Source: Cliona cf. orientalis (lineage: Eukaryota > Porifera > Demospongiae > Clionaida > Clionaidae). Taken from it: 64,000 nucleotides of DNA. Below the pieces are notes generated by a model. That model saw only the letters and a program-made list of their open reading frames with translations. It was not told where the DNA came from and made no database searches. Of the stretch, positions 21,001 to 35,222 are shown piece after piece; position 1 is the first letter of the stretch; each line of letters opens with the position of its first letter. The stretch spans positions 6,531,501 through 6,595,500 of the forward strand of contig OZ005699.1 in the NCBI GenBank assembly GCA_963930775.1. Direction: 5' to 3'. The position numbers were made by a program, and so were the translations under genes.

Positions 21001-24000
21001 ATCAGTCAGTGTTCAAGGCAGTGTCGTAGACTTACATGCTGGTCAGGTTCTGAGCAAGGGCAGGAACAAATCGGCTCCAAGTCAATGGTAGTGAACTGGT
21101 ATGGTCCACCAGCCAACCTCAATCTGTAGGTACAACATGTTAGTATTATGTATAAGAGTTGTAAGGATTCGTTAGGATCTAGCCTCATCCCAAGTATCTT
21201 TCAGCTTTATTCAGGATCAGGTATACTTGCACATAAAGGTGGAACCTGGCGACAATAGTTAGGCTTTAATGTCTCTACATGCTAGGATTAATAGGCCAAT
21301 ACATACCACATAGTGGGGGAAAATTTTAAGTGAAAAGATTTTACAGATGCAAGCAAGTATTTTGCAGAGAACATTTTTTTGTAAAATGTTCCCAGGCTTA
21401 AGTATTACGTAAATGCAGTATGCCCAAAATTTTGTTGACAAAGTTTTGCTCTCAAACAGTGAAATTTGTAAAAGTTATCTCCCTTGAAAGTTTCCCACTG
21501 TACATCTTACAATATCAATTGCCTTCTTTAATTTGTGAGCTACGCATATATATAATCTGTCTAACCAGCTGCAGGCTCCCCAGTCTTTTTCAATGTGCAT
21601 TGAAAAAGATCAGGGAACCTGGGTATGAGGCTACGGTAGGCCTAGGCGTATGATGACTGGTGTGGTATCAGATTACTGTGCTAATAGCATTGCAACAGTG
21701 TACTAACTAGATTAGTGCCACAGGCACACTAAGAATGCTACTATGAATAATGTATCATGTGGTTTCACTGTTTCCATGGCATTTCTGCTATTAATCAGGA
21801 TGTAATATGGTTGCCAAGGGAGCAGAGGACAGTACTGTGCTCTGTGATGTGGCTGCCTACATACTTCAATAATATTAGCTGAGCTGTGATAATCACATAA
21901 TTGTGCTCAATTAGTTGCATGGTTACTATCTAAACGACATGACCTCAAGAGAATTGTTAGAAAAGATGAGAGAAAGTGTTTCATCTTGGTTGGAAGTCTA
22001 TGCTAATCTGACATGACTGAGATGAAAGATGAGTGCTGAGATAGGATTCAGCTGGGATTTAGATTTTGACACTTTTACCATTAATAAGTAGCTAGCTTTC
22101 GCATCAATATTATTAGTCATTTTTGCATAATACAAAAATTATAATAAAAATTCGCAAATTATGTTACCTTAACTGTTTAGCAACTGTACAGTCCTCCAGA
22201 GTAATCGAAACAGAGAAAGTGACATTATTGTCAAAGTCAACAAGACAAGCTCCTGTTTCATTGTTCCTACTGCAGAATTAGGGGTGGGTACGTATGTACG
22301 AGCATGAATAGATGTATAATATTATAAGCATTCTAATAGAGGGATTTTCTAATTTCATGAAAAACTGTCCCGCCATTAAATTATTTTGTTTTGCTTAACA
22401 CTATAATAACTAAATTCATCAGCATTGTATTGGTACTGGGAGAAGCTTGCAATTGGGAAAATCAATGTATTACTAAGTGTATTATGACTTGTGGCATGTG
22501 AACGCATGATGGCTTCTCCTCTCATAACTACCAGTAATCAAATCAACAAATACTAATCAGATGTCGTACCAATTACTATTACAGTACGGTATACTCAATG
22601 CTATGGCTAGATCTACCCAGTACATATACGCATAACGATAGTCTAAACAACGAGCTGCTGATAATATGCAGCTATATAAAATTTTATGACACACCTCAGA
22701 AGTACCATGCAGTATATATCTGTGTTGTTAGTAATCAAGTTAGACAGCTACGTACTTTGCCTCTTGTCAGGGCTATAGTAGCATGATTGCTTACCTAGCT
22801 GAGGCCAAGTATATTATGATAGTGTAGTATTATAGGCATGGGTGTATACTAAACCATAACTCAGGCCAACTATTAAATTTAATAAACTTAAAAGATATGC
22901 AATTTTGTATGTACAGGTAATTTTACTGATACGTATTCACAATGTCATGCAGTCACAGACAGTTCCCTATAGCTAGTGGTTAGTAGGTGCCTACCGCTCA
23001 CAGCCATCCACAGCGGTGATGTTGAAACGATATCCATCAACACCAGTTGGTATGGCAACTGAAACATCTTGAACAGTTCTCTAAAAATAATTAAAATTTT
23101 AGTCATTTACCATAATAATTATTATAATGAAATAGTGGGTTGGGGTGGGGGGATGTGGTGGTTGAAGGAAGCTTGACTAGATTTGACTGGAGTAATATTT
23201 ATTTCCAAGCATGAAACCTCATAATAATTATGCATGACTTTTAGTCATCTGTTATTGGTATCAAATTACGTACATCCGCATAACCATTAATTTTACACAC
23301 AGCATATCATGGACATAATAAACCGAACCTGGAAAATAATGCCAGGAATCATGGAGCCTGCACTTTAAATGATAGTAAAACAACAGCGCAGTGGAGCAGG
23401 AGTGGGGAGGGGGGAAAGGGGGAAAGGTATGGCATACATTCTCAATATTACATACATCCTAGTGATATAGCTCTTGTGCATGTTTTTGTCAATGATTTAC
23501 ATGCATGGTCACATATCAATTTTCTACACTGTTGCCTCCCCCCCCCCCCCCCCCCCCCCCACCCTGCATGACTCTACTCCTTAATTACATCAAAGACTTT
23601 ATAATTCACGTGTACGTAGTCAAAATGACAATAATATCTAGGCTTACACTGTATGCTGTTTGAATGACGGATATCAAGTCCCTAGTGACACTCTCAGCAT
23701 TCCTGCTGTCAATGGTGAGTACTTGGGCTCCGATGCTAGTCAGACCGGCCCTCAGTGACAGGTAGGCCTCAGTCAGTGAGAGGGGAGGGGGACCAAATCG
23801 ACCGTCAAACTGGAGGACAAAGGTCGGAACAATTCTGTTCCGCTGAAGAGCATCACGGATCTGCCAGGTTGATACATAGTCCTGTGGTATGATAGGTGTG
23901 TACATACATGCATATAATTTATTATACACAAGATGCATACAGCTAAAGCATCAGTCAAAATAAATTCCGCATATTTTTCGAGTTAGCCCGTATGATTATG

Positions 24001-27000
24001 CTGCTTGAGCTTGTTGTCAGCAGATAGGGGCTGAGCAATACTGTCTTACTAGTATTCAAAGTACATGATTGTATCATTCCCTAAATTACTGTGGATTGGA
24101 AATTTTTGATACTTAAGTTATTAATTGGCATAAACTATACTTTTTTATTGGAATGATATGTTGTAAAGGCTATCATTATACACCGTATAAATACAGCACA
24201 ATTTTCCAGAATGAAATTCGTAACTTAAGATGCTGCAATAATTATTAACGTATAATATTATGTAACAGCCTGCAATTTCTCACCTGATCCAAGGGTCTTG
24301 TGTACTCATACTCTCCAAATGTGCTACTGGGAATCTCGGCCAGGTTGCAGTTGCCATCATTGGGCTGAACAATACCTGCTAACTGAGGACAGATAACATT
24401 TAATGTAGTATGACTGTAACAGTGAATCAAACCCTTCTACCAGCTAGCTTCGTCCCCAGTGTTGTAAAAGTAATTCCAAAACTTGTGTGGGAGCTAATTA
24501 AACTTCCCCAAATAGGGCATACTGTATTATTGCATATAGCAATTATCCACTGGGACCCTGTGAAATTTATTCAATTTATGCTCATTTAGTACCTTTCCAT
24601 CTCCTGCAGTGTGGTAGTTTTGGTCAGTAACTAGGAACACCATCTTCAAGGCATCCTCTCTCCATCCGATCATCTGAATGTATGTATATTGCATATAATC
24701 AACATTTCACTGCACACATAATGTTTGTGGAACTCAAAATTAAATTTTTATTAATGCTACAGCTAATATTACGCAAATGTGGGACAGGATGAAAATTGAT
24801 AGCACGAAATATTTGACACTAAAATTTAATATTTGTGGTTTATGGCATGAAAATAATTAGTTTGAGCTTACCTCTGAGCAGACAGCCACCTGGAGGAGAG
24901 CATCGAGAGAGCCCTCAGGGTCATCCAGGTTGGAGGATATCCGAGACACATCTGGGAGAACACTCTATATTATGTAATCATGGTTCGTAATAAGAATCTG
25001 TACACGATAAAATATAACACACTTGCAAACACACACAGTCACATAATAATTATTATGCATACCAACACCAATTTCCACTCTCATAATAATTATATTAATA
25101 TATTAATAATTATATTAATAATACATGCATACCCACATGCACATACACATGCTCACTCACTCACACTAGCGGACAGAGAAATACTCTTAAAATTTTCTAA
25201 TTTTTGATGTAAAATCTTATAATTACTTACTTGAAAGTATGATACATTGCTGGTGAGGGAGATGGAGTGATGGAAGCCATACGTCGGCACACACTCAGAG
25301 TTCGATAGACACTCAGTCTGAATCTTCAAGTCATTTATGCTGCAGCAATAGTGTAATAATTAAATTAATGATGGACGAAGACCATGGTTCATAATTATGC
25401 ATACACATATATGTAGCACAATATTGGAGACAAAGTTTAGAGCTAGGTTTGTGTTTGGCCAAAATTATAATGATTAAGGACGATTCCCCAGCTGATAAAA
25501 TTAAACATTAAATTTCAAATTCGTGCCTGTACGTGATTAAGGCCGAAGGAAGGCTAAACGATCACGAACGAGCTAAGGCTTTGAATTAAATTGATTATCA
25601 TGGGCTGCCAATGAGTCCATAAGCTCCTCAGCAGCTATAGCACGTCCCATCTCAGTAATTATTAAACTTTGTCAAATTAAAGTACAACAGAACTCAAAAG
25701 CATGTCAGCTGTTCATAATTCAATCACACAGATGTAGCTTAGCACACAGTAAATGTGTTCTTACAAGCTCACCAGTCGGAAGAATAGGTAGTTACGAACA
25801 CATCTATGTAGCTCACATATGCGTACACTGTTAAAAAATTGGGGTGTGTATGTATAACTTTATGCTATTATCTACTTAAAGGTCATCGGGCAAGAGATTA
25901 TGTATGCATAGTATTATGGGAGCACATTTTCTGTACCACCAGACATTTAGTTTGATTTGTCTAGAGGCACAATTATTCTACTATTATTGTGCACACATTC
26001 CTACTGACTATGTTGTCAGTGATCGACTCACTATCGCTCATAGCTGTTGAGTGCAAAGGGTAGAGTGTTCTTGTCTACAAATGAGCCAAACCCAATCGCA
26101 AATCCAGTAGAAATACTCTCCAATTCGGCAGCTGTAAGAATACGTAAATTTAATATTAAATCTGGATTCACAAGGTAGCTAGCATCATAGATAATCTAAT
26201 ATTATAATCTGTACAATCATGCTCAGCCTATTAATTTTTATAAGCTAAATTTTCATGGCTAGCTGTAAAAACTGCAAACTTGGACCTCTCAAAAATGTCC
26301 TGCTATGTACATGTATAACAAGTATAAAAACAATTGAATAAAATTGAAGAATGAAGTAGGGATGGCAGGATAAAAAAGTACACAAACAAGAGATATCGCA
26401 ACTACTATACATCCCTACGCTTGCTTTTCTCGACTATTATGCACCTATTAATGTCAACGTGTTTGTTGAGTGTGGTAGCTATATGGAAGACATCGTTCCC
26501 TAGTTGTCACGATGGCTTGGGTTTATCAGTTTGATTCCGAATCGCATTATTACTGGTTATTTTTGCATCCCTCAAAAAGCAAGCGTAGGGATGTATAGTA
26601 GATGCGATTATCTCTTATTTGTGTACATTTTGATCCTGCCATCCCTACTTCATTCTTCAATTTTATTCAATTGTTTTTATACTTGTGAGTCTGTTCTTTT
26701 TTAATGCACTTAGTGTAATTTATCAATGCCATCTTACATGGGCTGCTCACAATTTTTGTCCAGTGTAATTAAGTGGATCCATGGAAGATGGGAGGTACCG
26801 AAGTTTGCCAAATTCGTAGCCACGCCCCTCATTAACTAGTGTTCATATGGCTTGTATTAATATGATGAAGCAGGCTGACAAAGAAGGCTGCTTTAGGCGG
26901 CCCAAGTAGTGATGAGACTCTTCCCCTTAGGGAGAAAATAAAGTTCTAAGTTTTATTGTTGGCAGCAGCTAGCTAGCTACCCGGCATAATTTTATGATCT

Positions 27001-30000
27001 GTACTTTACCGCTCCTCGACTGAGACTTTGCGATCATGTGGTATGTAATGATACCTATGATCGATCCAGCGGAGTACTAGCGCTGCTCGCGCTAGCGAGT
27101 AGCTCGCCTATGCCTAGCGCCTTACCGCTCCTCGAGCATTGCACCTTCATATTCATATCCATGATCGATCCAGCGTACTGGGCCAGGCGCAGTCACATGA
27201 CTTCACCATGGCAACCCATTCCGAGCATGCGCATTATATAAAAAAATGGCGTATCAGACACACCCAATCATTAATGCGCCGTACACACCCACTATTACGT
27301 AACTGTCGAGATAATGCCAAACTAGCGTGCCACTGCACTGCGCGCTACAAAATAGAGTGGATTTATATGAAAACTAAGGTGAGCGGTCCAGACAGTCTTG
27401 AGTTAGCCCTGGAAATGAGAAAGAAAGAAAGAAAGAAGAAAGAAAGATTGAGAAATGGCCATTTTTTTGAACATCTGGTTCTGGCATATACAATTGATTT
27501 GATGAATGATCTGGGTCTTGTTAGATAGATAATTTGCTGGAGATTCTGATTTTCACACTTAGAAATTTCATAAAATTACCTATTTTGAGATATTTGGGTA
27601 TTTGTATTGTATTATATATATGGCATATCCGGGCCATCCCTACTTATAGAGTCTACCGACTCTATGATATAATACGGTAATCGAGGCTTACCAATTTGGA
27701 CGATGTCTGCCCTCAGGGAGCGTATGGTGGTAGCCAGTGAGCCAGACACATCTGCTAGGAAGTAGACATCAAGAGGAGTGTTTCTTAGTGAGATGAAGGA
27801 CATGTTGAAGCTTTGTGTGTCCCCTGAAAAAGAGATACATCGGACAATCAATACTATTAAGTATAAAGCATAACTACTTAATTACTTAAGTCGTAGCACT
27901 ACTCTAATACTTAGTATGCATGCAACACTTGAGCCTGATGGGGCTAGAGCATCTAGCTGAGAGCCATAGGTGACAGCACCATCACCCAGACCCAGGGGTG
28001 CTCGATATTATATCTGTGGCCTATACTTGTGTACCTTTTCTTAGCCTGATGGCCACCTCTTGTGGGGAGACTTGATTCAATGGAGAATCTAGTGCGTTTT
28101 GACTCAGAGGGAGATCCTGCAACGTACATGTACTACAAATAATGACATAATGTGATCATGCATCTACAGAATATTGAGATAATAATATTATATTATGTAA
28201 CTTAGAACTACCTCGAATAGACTAAGTTCGTGCAAAAAAATTAATTACAATCCAATAATATTGTATGATAACCATGATAATGTATGTTGCATGGTATAGG
28301 GAATAATAATCCATGTTTAAACTTTCATGGTTCATACTAAGACAAAGAATTTACCATGCACCCACCCAATGTTAGGCGGAATCTCATTATGCAGTTTAAG
28401 GCAAATAGAAAATTTGTGGTGTCTAATTTTAAATTTGTGGTTATAGGCAAGGATCCTTCATCATCAACGAATTAAAATTGAAATTTATAATCTAATTTTA
28501 CCAATAATATTATACCAACACAACCATAAGCGTTACCAAGATTGCATTAGCAATGTTAGTTTACTATACTGGTGTTAGAATGTTATGCTACAGTAACCAT
28601 ACATTTCACATCGATCAAAGGCACACTCTAGACCTCACAGATATTATATTATACTAAGTATGGGATTACTTCATAGAAAGTTATGGATGTTGGCTGCTTA
28701 AGTATAATAATAATGTACATGTATAATATGCAGCATACCGTATAGCCGGAAATATTATTAGCGGGAATTAAATTTGGTGGTTGAGCCCAAAATCGCTATT
28801 GCAAGAATATTAGCGGATTTAAATTTGGTAGTTCGGTACGGGATCGCATACGTATAATAATATAATGCGAGTAGGAAATTTTGGCGGATTTAATTTGGCG
28901 GTTGTGATATAGACCTCCAAACTGCCAAATTTAATTCCCCGCCAAATTTTCTGGCTATATTATTATGGTATTATAAGCTTTGAAGGGGTGGGGGAGGGGG
29001 GGATTCCAGGCCCTGCATACATGTACATGTATGTAGAAAAACCCTCGCTGTATCACTGTACTCACTTGTGTCTTGTTGATGGTGGACATGAGTATCTGCT
29101 CAGATCCTTGCAGGGATGATGAGTTAGAGCAGCCTACTGGAAAGCTACTGGGATCTCGACAACGCACATTCTCATAGTCAGGAAACATGTTCAGTAGTAG
29201 CTCATTCTCTTCCTGAAGGTGACAGAGAATAATCAAATTTTCACTACCATTGAATCGGGTAATACCATGATTGGAATATTGTGGTGTGTTATAAGTTCCC
29301 ATTTCATTCAATGATTATATATATCATTACGTGTGTACTTCATCATTATGCAACTATAGACAACAAACTATACATTATTACTTATAGTAGCAGTAAGTAA
29401 ACTAGCCAAACTGCTTCACAGCCAAACTGAAAGCTGTGAACTTGGCACCAATTAAACCCCTAAATTAAATAATAATATTATGTGATGTTAGCCTATTTCG
29501 TATTAGTGCAAAGAAGTCTGTTGTTCTTAGACGCCTGCCCAAGTTTACAATGCTGTGAGGAAGCACCTAATGACACCAAACCATGTATTCTAAAACCGAT
29601 TGATAGGTCATGACTGTGGCACTGAGATGGCTTTGCCCTAATTAAGATCTTATCAGTGTATTTGTAAAAACTTTCATATAGGATCTCCTTCCATATAGCT
29701 CAAAGTAAGTCGTGTATACACATTAATTTTGGTGCTCCTTTGTTTTGATAAGGGTGAAGCTAGATGCCTTTATATGTAACTGTCACTCCAGGAACAAGAG
29801 TCTATGGCTGAATCATACTTATCCATCCTGCTTTATAATAATATTATAGTAGTGCATTCTGACATCTTATTGATCATGGGACAATGTCACTGCTACTGGG
29901 AAGGAGTAGGAGTGATAGACCTATCAAAATATGTCTGCTGTAGAACATTCTAATTATATCATGCTGATCACGATATAATATATGCATATACTGTGTAAAC

Positions 30001-30937
30001 TTCCTACATACTCAGTATACCAGGAATGATATTTAATAATTGATTGCTGTAAAACTTGTGGAAATATTGCTCCAGTAACATCATCAATTCCCATTATTAT
30101 TCAATAGACTTCCTCCCACAAAGGATTAAAGGATGATGCCATCCCCAAATGTAACTTATAATATTATGTCCTAGGCACTATGCATAGCAATGTCTCTGCA
30201 CTGTTTCAAAAAATAATACATTGTAGTATGTACTATAGTAATACTAATGGGGAAACCTACAAATTAAATGGCTGCACACGATGTGTGGTCTAGCAGCTCA
30301 TAATGCTGCACAGAAAGCTCTTCCAAAGTATAGGCTGGATTTACTCAGACTGGCTAAGGACTTTTCTTAGGAAATCTTATCAACCGTTGGTTTTAACTCT
30401 AGACTGCAGTTGGCAATGAATCATAATAATTATGATCTAATTATAACTACAAGTAACATCTCTGTTGTTACAGTAGTACATATGGTAATTAATTGACCAC
30501 TTAACATGATAAATAATATAATAACATTCTCTGTATTACTGAGATGATCTATGCATATTATATGCAGTACTATCTCTGTTCCATAAAATTAATATGATAG
30601 TTAGATGTTGATTTTGCATAAAGCGACAAAGCTGTGAGTAGAATTACGAAACCGATACCTAACTATTTTGGTAGCAGTCACTACTGACCATTAACATACT
30701 AATGACCCTTTATCACCTCTAACTATCTCAAAATTTGGGGTTGAAAATTATGCTGCTATGGTAACTGCTACCAAAGTATGATTGTATATGTAACAACTTA
30801 CTGGTAATAAGGGGCACCAAGTACACTGTGGAGAACTGTTGATGCATAAGTCACACAGATCCAAAGAGGCATTATTGCAAACCACATCTAACTGACCTGC
30901 ATGAGGTTTGTGTGTATTTGTTGTGGATATGTACAAT

Positions 30938-30976
<39 letters not shown>

Positions 30977-32251
30977 TTGTGAGTGTGGTTGTGAGTGTAT
31001 TATGTGCCAAAAATAACCAAAACGTTTACAGATAAATTGCTGGCTAGGGGATGTGTGTGGGTAGCCATAGATATAAAAAAGGATCACGAACAAGCAGGAT
31101 AATTATTGGGCGGGTATTCCACCTTCAATCTTGTGCACCCAATTAAGGTTATTACTACCTCTGCATGTTTATTTGTGTTTGTGCAGATCTGTAGCATAGT
31201 CATGTACTGTGACACTGTGGAGAAAGTAGAGCCAACCTCAGTTATTGGAGGTTCAAAGACATACAAATGCTGACTTAAGACAATGGTATTGAATTTCACA
31301 ACACATGCAGGTCGTTGAGAGCTATTTGTCTTTATACATAAATCAGCATGGAACTAAAAATCGGAACCATACACACGTGTGCACAGCTCTAGTGCTCCTC
31401 CCATTTCATGCTCAGTGCAAACCTCAGCGCAGCCCAGGGATAATGTTTGGGGCTACTGATTCATAATAGCATGGATAATTTACGTAGCCAACTATAGATT
31501 TATAGAGTCCCTAGCCTGCATGAAGCCAATCATTAAAATTGTGTTTACAAAGCTAAGAGGCTATGAAAATCTTAACACGAATTTGAGTTTAGGCAATGGT
31601 GTTGAATTTCACAACCAATATAAGTCGTTGAAAGTTATTGATTGTGCTGGTTGTAAGACAGTTTATCAGCCATGTTACATCATTCACTCTCAGACTGATA
31701 TCATTCCTAAAATGCCTTCACGTGAACCATGGGAGGATGCACATTCTAACCAGCTATGTTGTTGCCAAGTACACTTGCCTGTGACATTGACCCTAATTTC
31801 GTTAAAGAAGTCACTGACATAGGTACACACATGGAAATTGGGTGAGGAAGCTGTACAATAATCAAGCATCTGAACTTTAATGTGACAGTGTACCGAGGTT
31901 AGCTCAGAGAGTAGCAGCTGCAGGCTGCATGTGAATGAATTAAGTCCAGCTTGCAGTCTAGTTTGTTCTTGCAAATAATATGCCAATATCATACTAGGCT
32001 TGCATGCCGCAAATAATCATCTCGAGTCTAGCAGCTAGCTAACTAGCCAAGTCTTGATAGTCAGTACTGCGCATGCTGCGATGGTGAGTTAGAAATTTAG
32101 ACTGATATTATATGGACGAGGGAAAGCAGGCAAAATTATTACTTAATCTAGTTCACTGGTACTTGCATGCAGACTTACCAACACACACTGACAGAGACGC
32201 AAGTACTGCCACCAGCACTGTGCTCGGCGAGAGAGATAGCGTTTCCAACAT
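18006..32251 (-). CDS. Integrin beta subunit, complete 22-exon gene
   Basis: Coding exons in transcript order: 32251-32179, 30896-30802, 29212-29066, 28116-28035, 27823-27692, 26131-26032, 25339-25231, 24964-24872, 24673-24593, 24382-24284, 23881-23648, 23080-22995, 22269-22168, 21123-21036, 20864-20745, 20351-20171, 19953-19796, 19580-19470, 19142-18995, 18811-18591, 18391-18335, 18119-18006. All have GT/AG borders and sum to 2631 bases (876 residues plus stop) in one frame. Order of domains: signal peptide (1-24), PSI (25-75), beta-I domain (about 140-390), Cys-rich I-EGF modules (about 480-700), beta-tail, one transmembrane helix (about 793-815) and cytosolic tail (816-876). The MIDAS DxSxS is D157, S159, S161. 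Other hallmarks are FAIGFGSFVDK, LDDPEGSLDALLQVAVC and GIVQPNDGNC. The tail has an HDR-like DRVEYKKFLRE and NPLY (842-845), but the second motif reads NPIR (854-857). Integrin beta pairs with an alpha subunit as matrix receptor and binds talin through the tail. Family assignment is near certain; the exon borders are my prediction. Confidence 0.95.
26318..26686. mobile_element. Long-TIR MITE in an integrin intron
   Basis: Arms of about 105-110 bp at 26318-26425 and 26565-26686 are inverted copies (ACAAGTATAAAAACAATTG ... CAATTGTTTTTATACTTGT). The inner ends carry CATCCCTACGCTTGCTTTT. A partial copy lies at 3858-3934. It sits in the intron between the integrin exons ending at 26131 and starting at 27692. 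Confidence 0.75.
27000..27345. other. CpG-rich island inside an integrin intron
   Basis: GC content rises sharply. ACCGCTCCTCGA and ATGATCGATCCAGCG occur twice about 115 bp apart (27008/27123 and 27057/27162). A TATA-like CATTATATAAAAAA follows at 27231-27244. It may be an inserted promoter-like fragment or a repeat; no gene is attached. Confidence 0.4.
28738..28965. repeat. MITE-like hairpin in an integrin intron
   Basis: The left arm TACCGTATAGCCGGAAAT...GCGGGAATTAAATTTGG and the right arm CCAAATTTAATTCCCCGCC...CTGGCTATAT pair imperfectly. The interior repeats GCGGATTTAAATTTGG. Non-coding. Confidence 0.55.
30938..30974. repeat. GT microsatellite
   Basis: About 18 GT units in the intron between the integrin PSI exon and the signal-peptide exon. 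Confidence 0.85.
31129..32000 (-). other. Possible decayed exon pair inside integrin intron 1
   Basis: Minus-strand sequence at 31129-31320 reads RPACVVKFNTIVLSQHLYVF... and is echoed at 31590-31650 (LILVVKFNTIA then a stop). The frame at 31690-31992 has three Cys and an N-glycosylation site. This could be a decayed gene or repeat. No family is recognised and it is not needed for the integrin frame. Confidence 0.25.
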
Positions 32252-33018
32252 GCTGCCAGTCGACGGTGATCTGGTAATACCAGTGCCTTTGACTGGAAAG
32301 AAGAAGTTCTCTTTCGAGATGGCGCCTGCTACTCGTAATCAGCGTCCGTTTCTTCATTGCATTGTATATAATACATGATCTGCTTTAATAGCCACTCCCA
32401 CTGGTTAAAAACTCACCCGGGGCGCGCGCCAAGGTCAGCACACCAGACCAAGTCCACATTACAGAATCTGATGCAGATAACAACCATATATGATGAATTC
32501 CCCATTTTTCAGTATTTTTGTCAGTATTTAAGGTCAGAATTCAGTAAAAATACTGACAAATCCGTATACTTGGAGACACTGGGAGTGTGAAATAAAGCAT
32601 GCATCATGCATGCATACACTATCAGGTCCCTGCAGAACCATACATTTCTAATTATTATTACATCCCTAGTTACATCCCTATAGTAGCAATTTACTTTTCT
32701 GAAACAGTAATTTAAAAGGTATCGAATCGTGAAATTTGGCACAGATACAGGACCTGGTAAATATGGAAAATGATTCTAGAAATATTTTAAAGTTTATCAT
32801 CTGTTTTCATTTACAAGTTAAGAGCATTTTGATGATTACATAACATTACATAACGTCAGTATGCTACTCACTTACATAGTGACCCTTTACCATATACAAT
32901 GGTGCCACTAGGGACGTGGTAATCGTTTATTGCATGAAGTATTATAACCGCTGTACTAGAACTGACATTATAATAATAGATCTACGACAACTGTCAGCAA
33001 TAAGCAATTATATTATAG

Positions 33019-33886
33019 TCATTCCTGTATGTATATCTCCAGTAGTTCAATTGGAGTATCTTCATTATCAGTACCTTCATCACCACAAATGCGTACTTCA
33101 ATATCATCATTAGTAGGACTAGGCAGCTCCACACTGAACCATGGTGGAGACTTAGCAGTGCAGCAAGTACCTTCATGATCACATTGTTGCCCATCCCACA
33201 GCTTGTCTGCAGCAAAAAATTGCCCGACAAATGTTTCTAATTTGGCTTCATTGGCTGACTCACAGTAGTAGTTATCACCAACAAATTCTGGTGGCGGTGT
33301 TGAATTTGAATACGTGCATGGGCATGTGTTGAATCCTTCTAGAAAGTCAGTATAACCTCCAACATAACTCCAAATGTGAGTACGAGGTTGTCCATAGGTG
33401 ATACTGACACCATCTGCATATGCTTGATTGATGCCTCCATCTGGGAGGAAAGCATCTGGACTAACCACTTGGTAGCCGATGACCCTACCACACACTTTGC
33501 TGTACTGTCGTCCTGTAGTGTAAACGGTACTTGAACAAGACTCTTCGAAAGTGAATGGCCTCCCACAAGCTCTTACTCCACTGGCATCATAATTCCCCCA
33601 GGCAGGTGGACACTGCTGTGAAGAGTCACTCATGTTGAGGTAAGCAATGCGATACCACATTCCATCCCCACACTGATGTTCATACAACAGGAGAGCATCC
33701 ACGATACCATTGTTTACGTCATCTACTGCAGCTCTTCTCTCTCCTTGCAGTGGACACTGGCCAATACCACTGCCAGCAATGACTTTTGGAGTGACCATCT
33801 GTTGTGTCTGAGCAACTATAAACTGCTGCAGATCTATATATCAACGATATTATTATGAGGATAACTAGGAAATGTGGCTGAGACAT
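33019..33886 (-). CDS. Cysteine-rich secreted protein, paralogue A (frameshift near 5' end)
   Basis: The main frame (33798 down to 33019) encodes about 259 residues. It has CGDGMWYRIAYLNMSD, VRACGRP, YSKVCGRVIGYQ, HIWSYVGG, CPC, NYYCESAN, LWDGQQCDHEGTCC, PPWFSVELP and a terminal DDIEVRICGDE...EDTPIELLEIYIQ. These blocks are shared with the gene at 37900. The pattern is a disulphide-rich extracellular domain I associate with secreted proteins of sponges and other invertebrates, but I cannot name the family. A good signal peptide (MSQPHFLVILIIISLIY, ATG at 33886-33884) is one base out of frame with the homologous VAQTQQMVTP segment. Either a single-base indel, an unseen intron (a TCTGCAG acceptor is nearby) or decay must be invoked. 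Divergent to paralogue B, 4 kb away. Confidence 0.65.
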
Positions 33887-35222
33887 TCTGCCTGAATTCC
33901 TGAGACAATGTTTAATTCTGAGCCTTTTACTGTTAACCAACAGTATGATACCAGATGATAAATTATTTGTAATATCACTGATGTGTTACTATAATATAAA
34001 ATAGCTACCTGCATGCTGATTCACATAAAAACTACCGGCAAAATGGGGGCTAAGGTATATTAAACTCTGTACTTTCCTCCTGAGACTGATAGATCGAACC
34101 AATCTGTCGAGCAGGATTTCAAAGGAAACCATCGAAACCCTTTAACGTAGTATAATAATTATTATACTTTAGCTAATTGAAATCCTAATAGCTACAAACA
34201 TTATTTCTCATTAGCTTCAGTGTTTTGATATCATGTTATTAGTTTGCAAATCTTCTGCCTTATATCCTCTGGCAGACATGTGTAGGAAATGTCATGTGTT
34301 GGTAAGCAGGACACCAGGAAATCTTTAATAATGTTGGTGTTGTAGCCAAAATAAGCAGACACCAGGACACATACTTGCCCGGGTGTGTGCTCATGAGATC
34401 AATTTTCATGACATGAACTCCCACATGATCAATTCTTGTTACAAGAGCACAATTAGCTAATAATTGATCACGTTAAAATTATTCCGCTCTTGTAATACAA
34501 CTGATCAATTTTTTATGACTATAAAAATAAGTGATAGTGAAAATGGCTTCCAATTTTGGAGATGCCACCACAAATCCCATCCACCAAAACCATAAGCAAT
34601 AGGCTGGATGCATGCCTCACAACTTAAGAACCACTTCATGATCAGAGGGAAGGAGTGTGCATGCATGGTTATAGCTAGGTACAGAAGGAGTATACGACCA
34701 GCCAGGCCACCATGGACTCAACTTGCTCGTACCCATGCAGTGGGATTTGGGAATGAGACTATAATTGCAGGAATGAAGAAGAGGGCCACAGATTGACGAG
34801 AGCACCTCCATAAATGTGATCAAGAGTATTATGTACTCTTGATGTGATCTATAATGACAAATTTGAGGCACTTACGTAGCCAAGAGTAAAATTCTAGCAC
34901 GACTGCCAAGCCTTGAGTCTGAGTCAGTTTGCTTGGGGATTGCTCTAAAAAGATGTGAAAATCAAAATTTTCCTGGGGAGCATGCCCCCTGACCCCCTAG
35001 ATTTTGGCAGGCATACTCTGCCATAGCTACTCAATTACCAATTCAGAATCTCAGCCACCCTACTCCAAAACATCATTGTTCTAGCTGCCATGGTAGACCA
35101 TTCAATGTAGCTAGCCCAATCAAAGGCACCCCAACATCCCCCGTACATGAAAGCATCTAGCTAATGTAGTTTTATGTGACTATTGTAACAGTGGGTGGAC
35201 ATTCTATACACTGGGTGGGCGT

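Noticed and set aside
27139..27528. 129-residue ORF in the integrin intron
   Set aside because: Runs through a CpG island and a purine-rich AAGAAAGAAAG repeat, with no recognisable motif or splice signals.
18006..32251. Several small separate genes instead of one integrin
   Set aside because: All pieces align in order to a single integrin beta subunit and join in frame with GT/AG borders.
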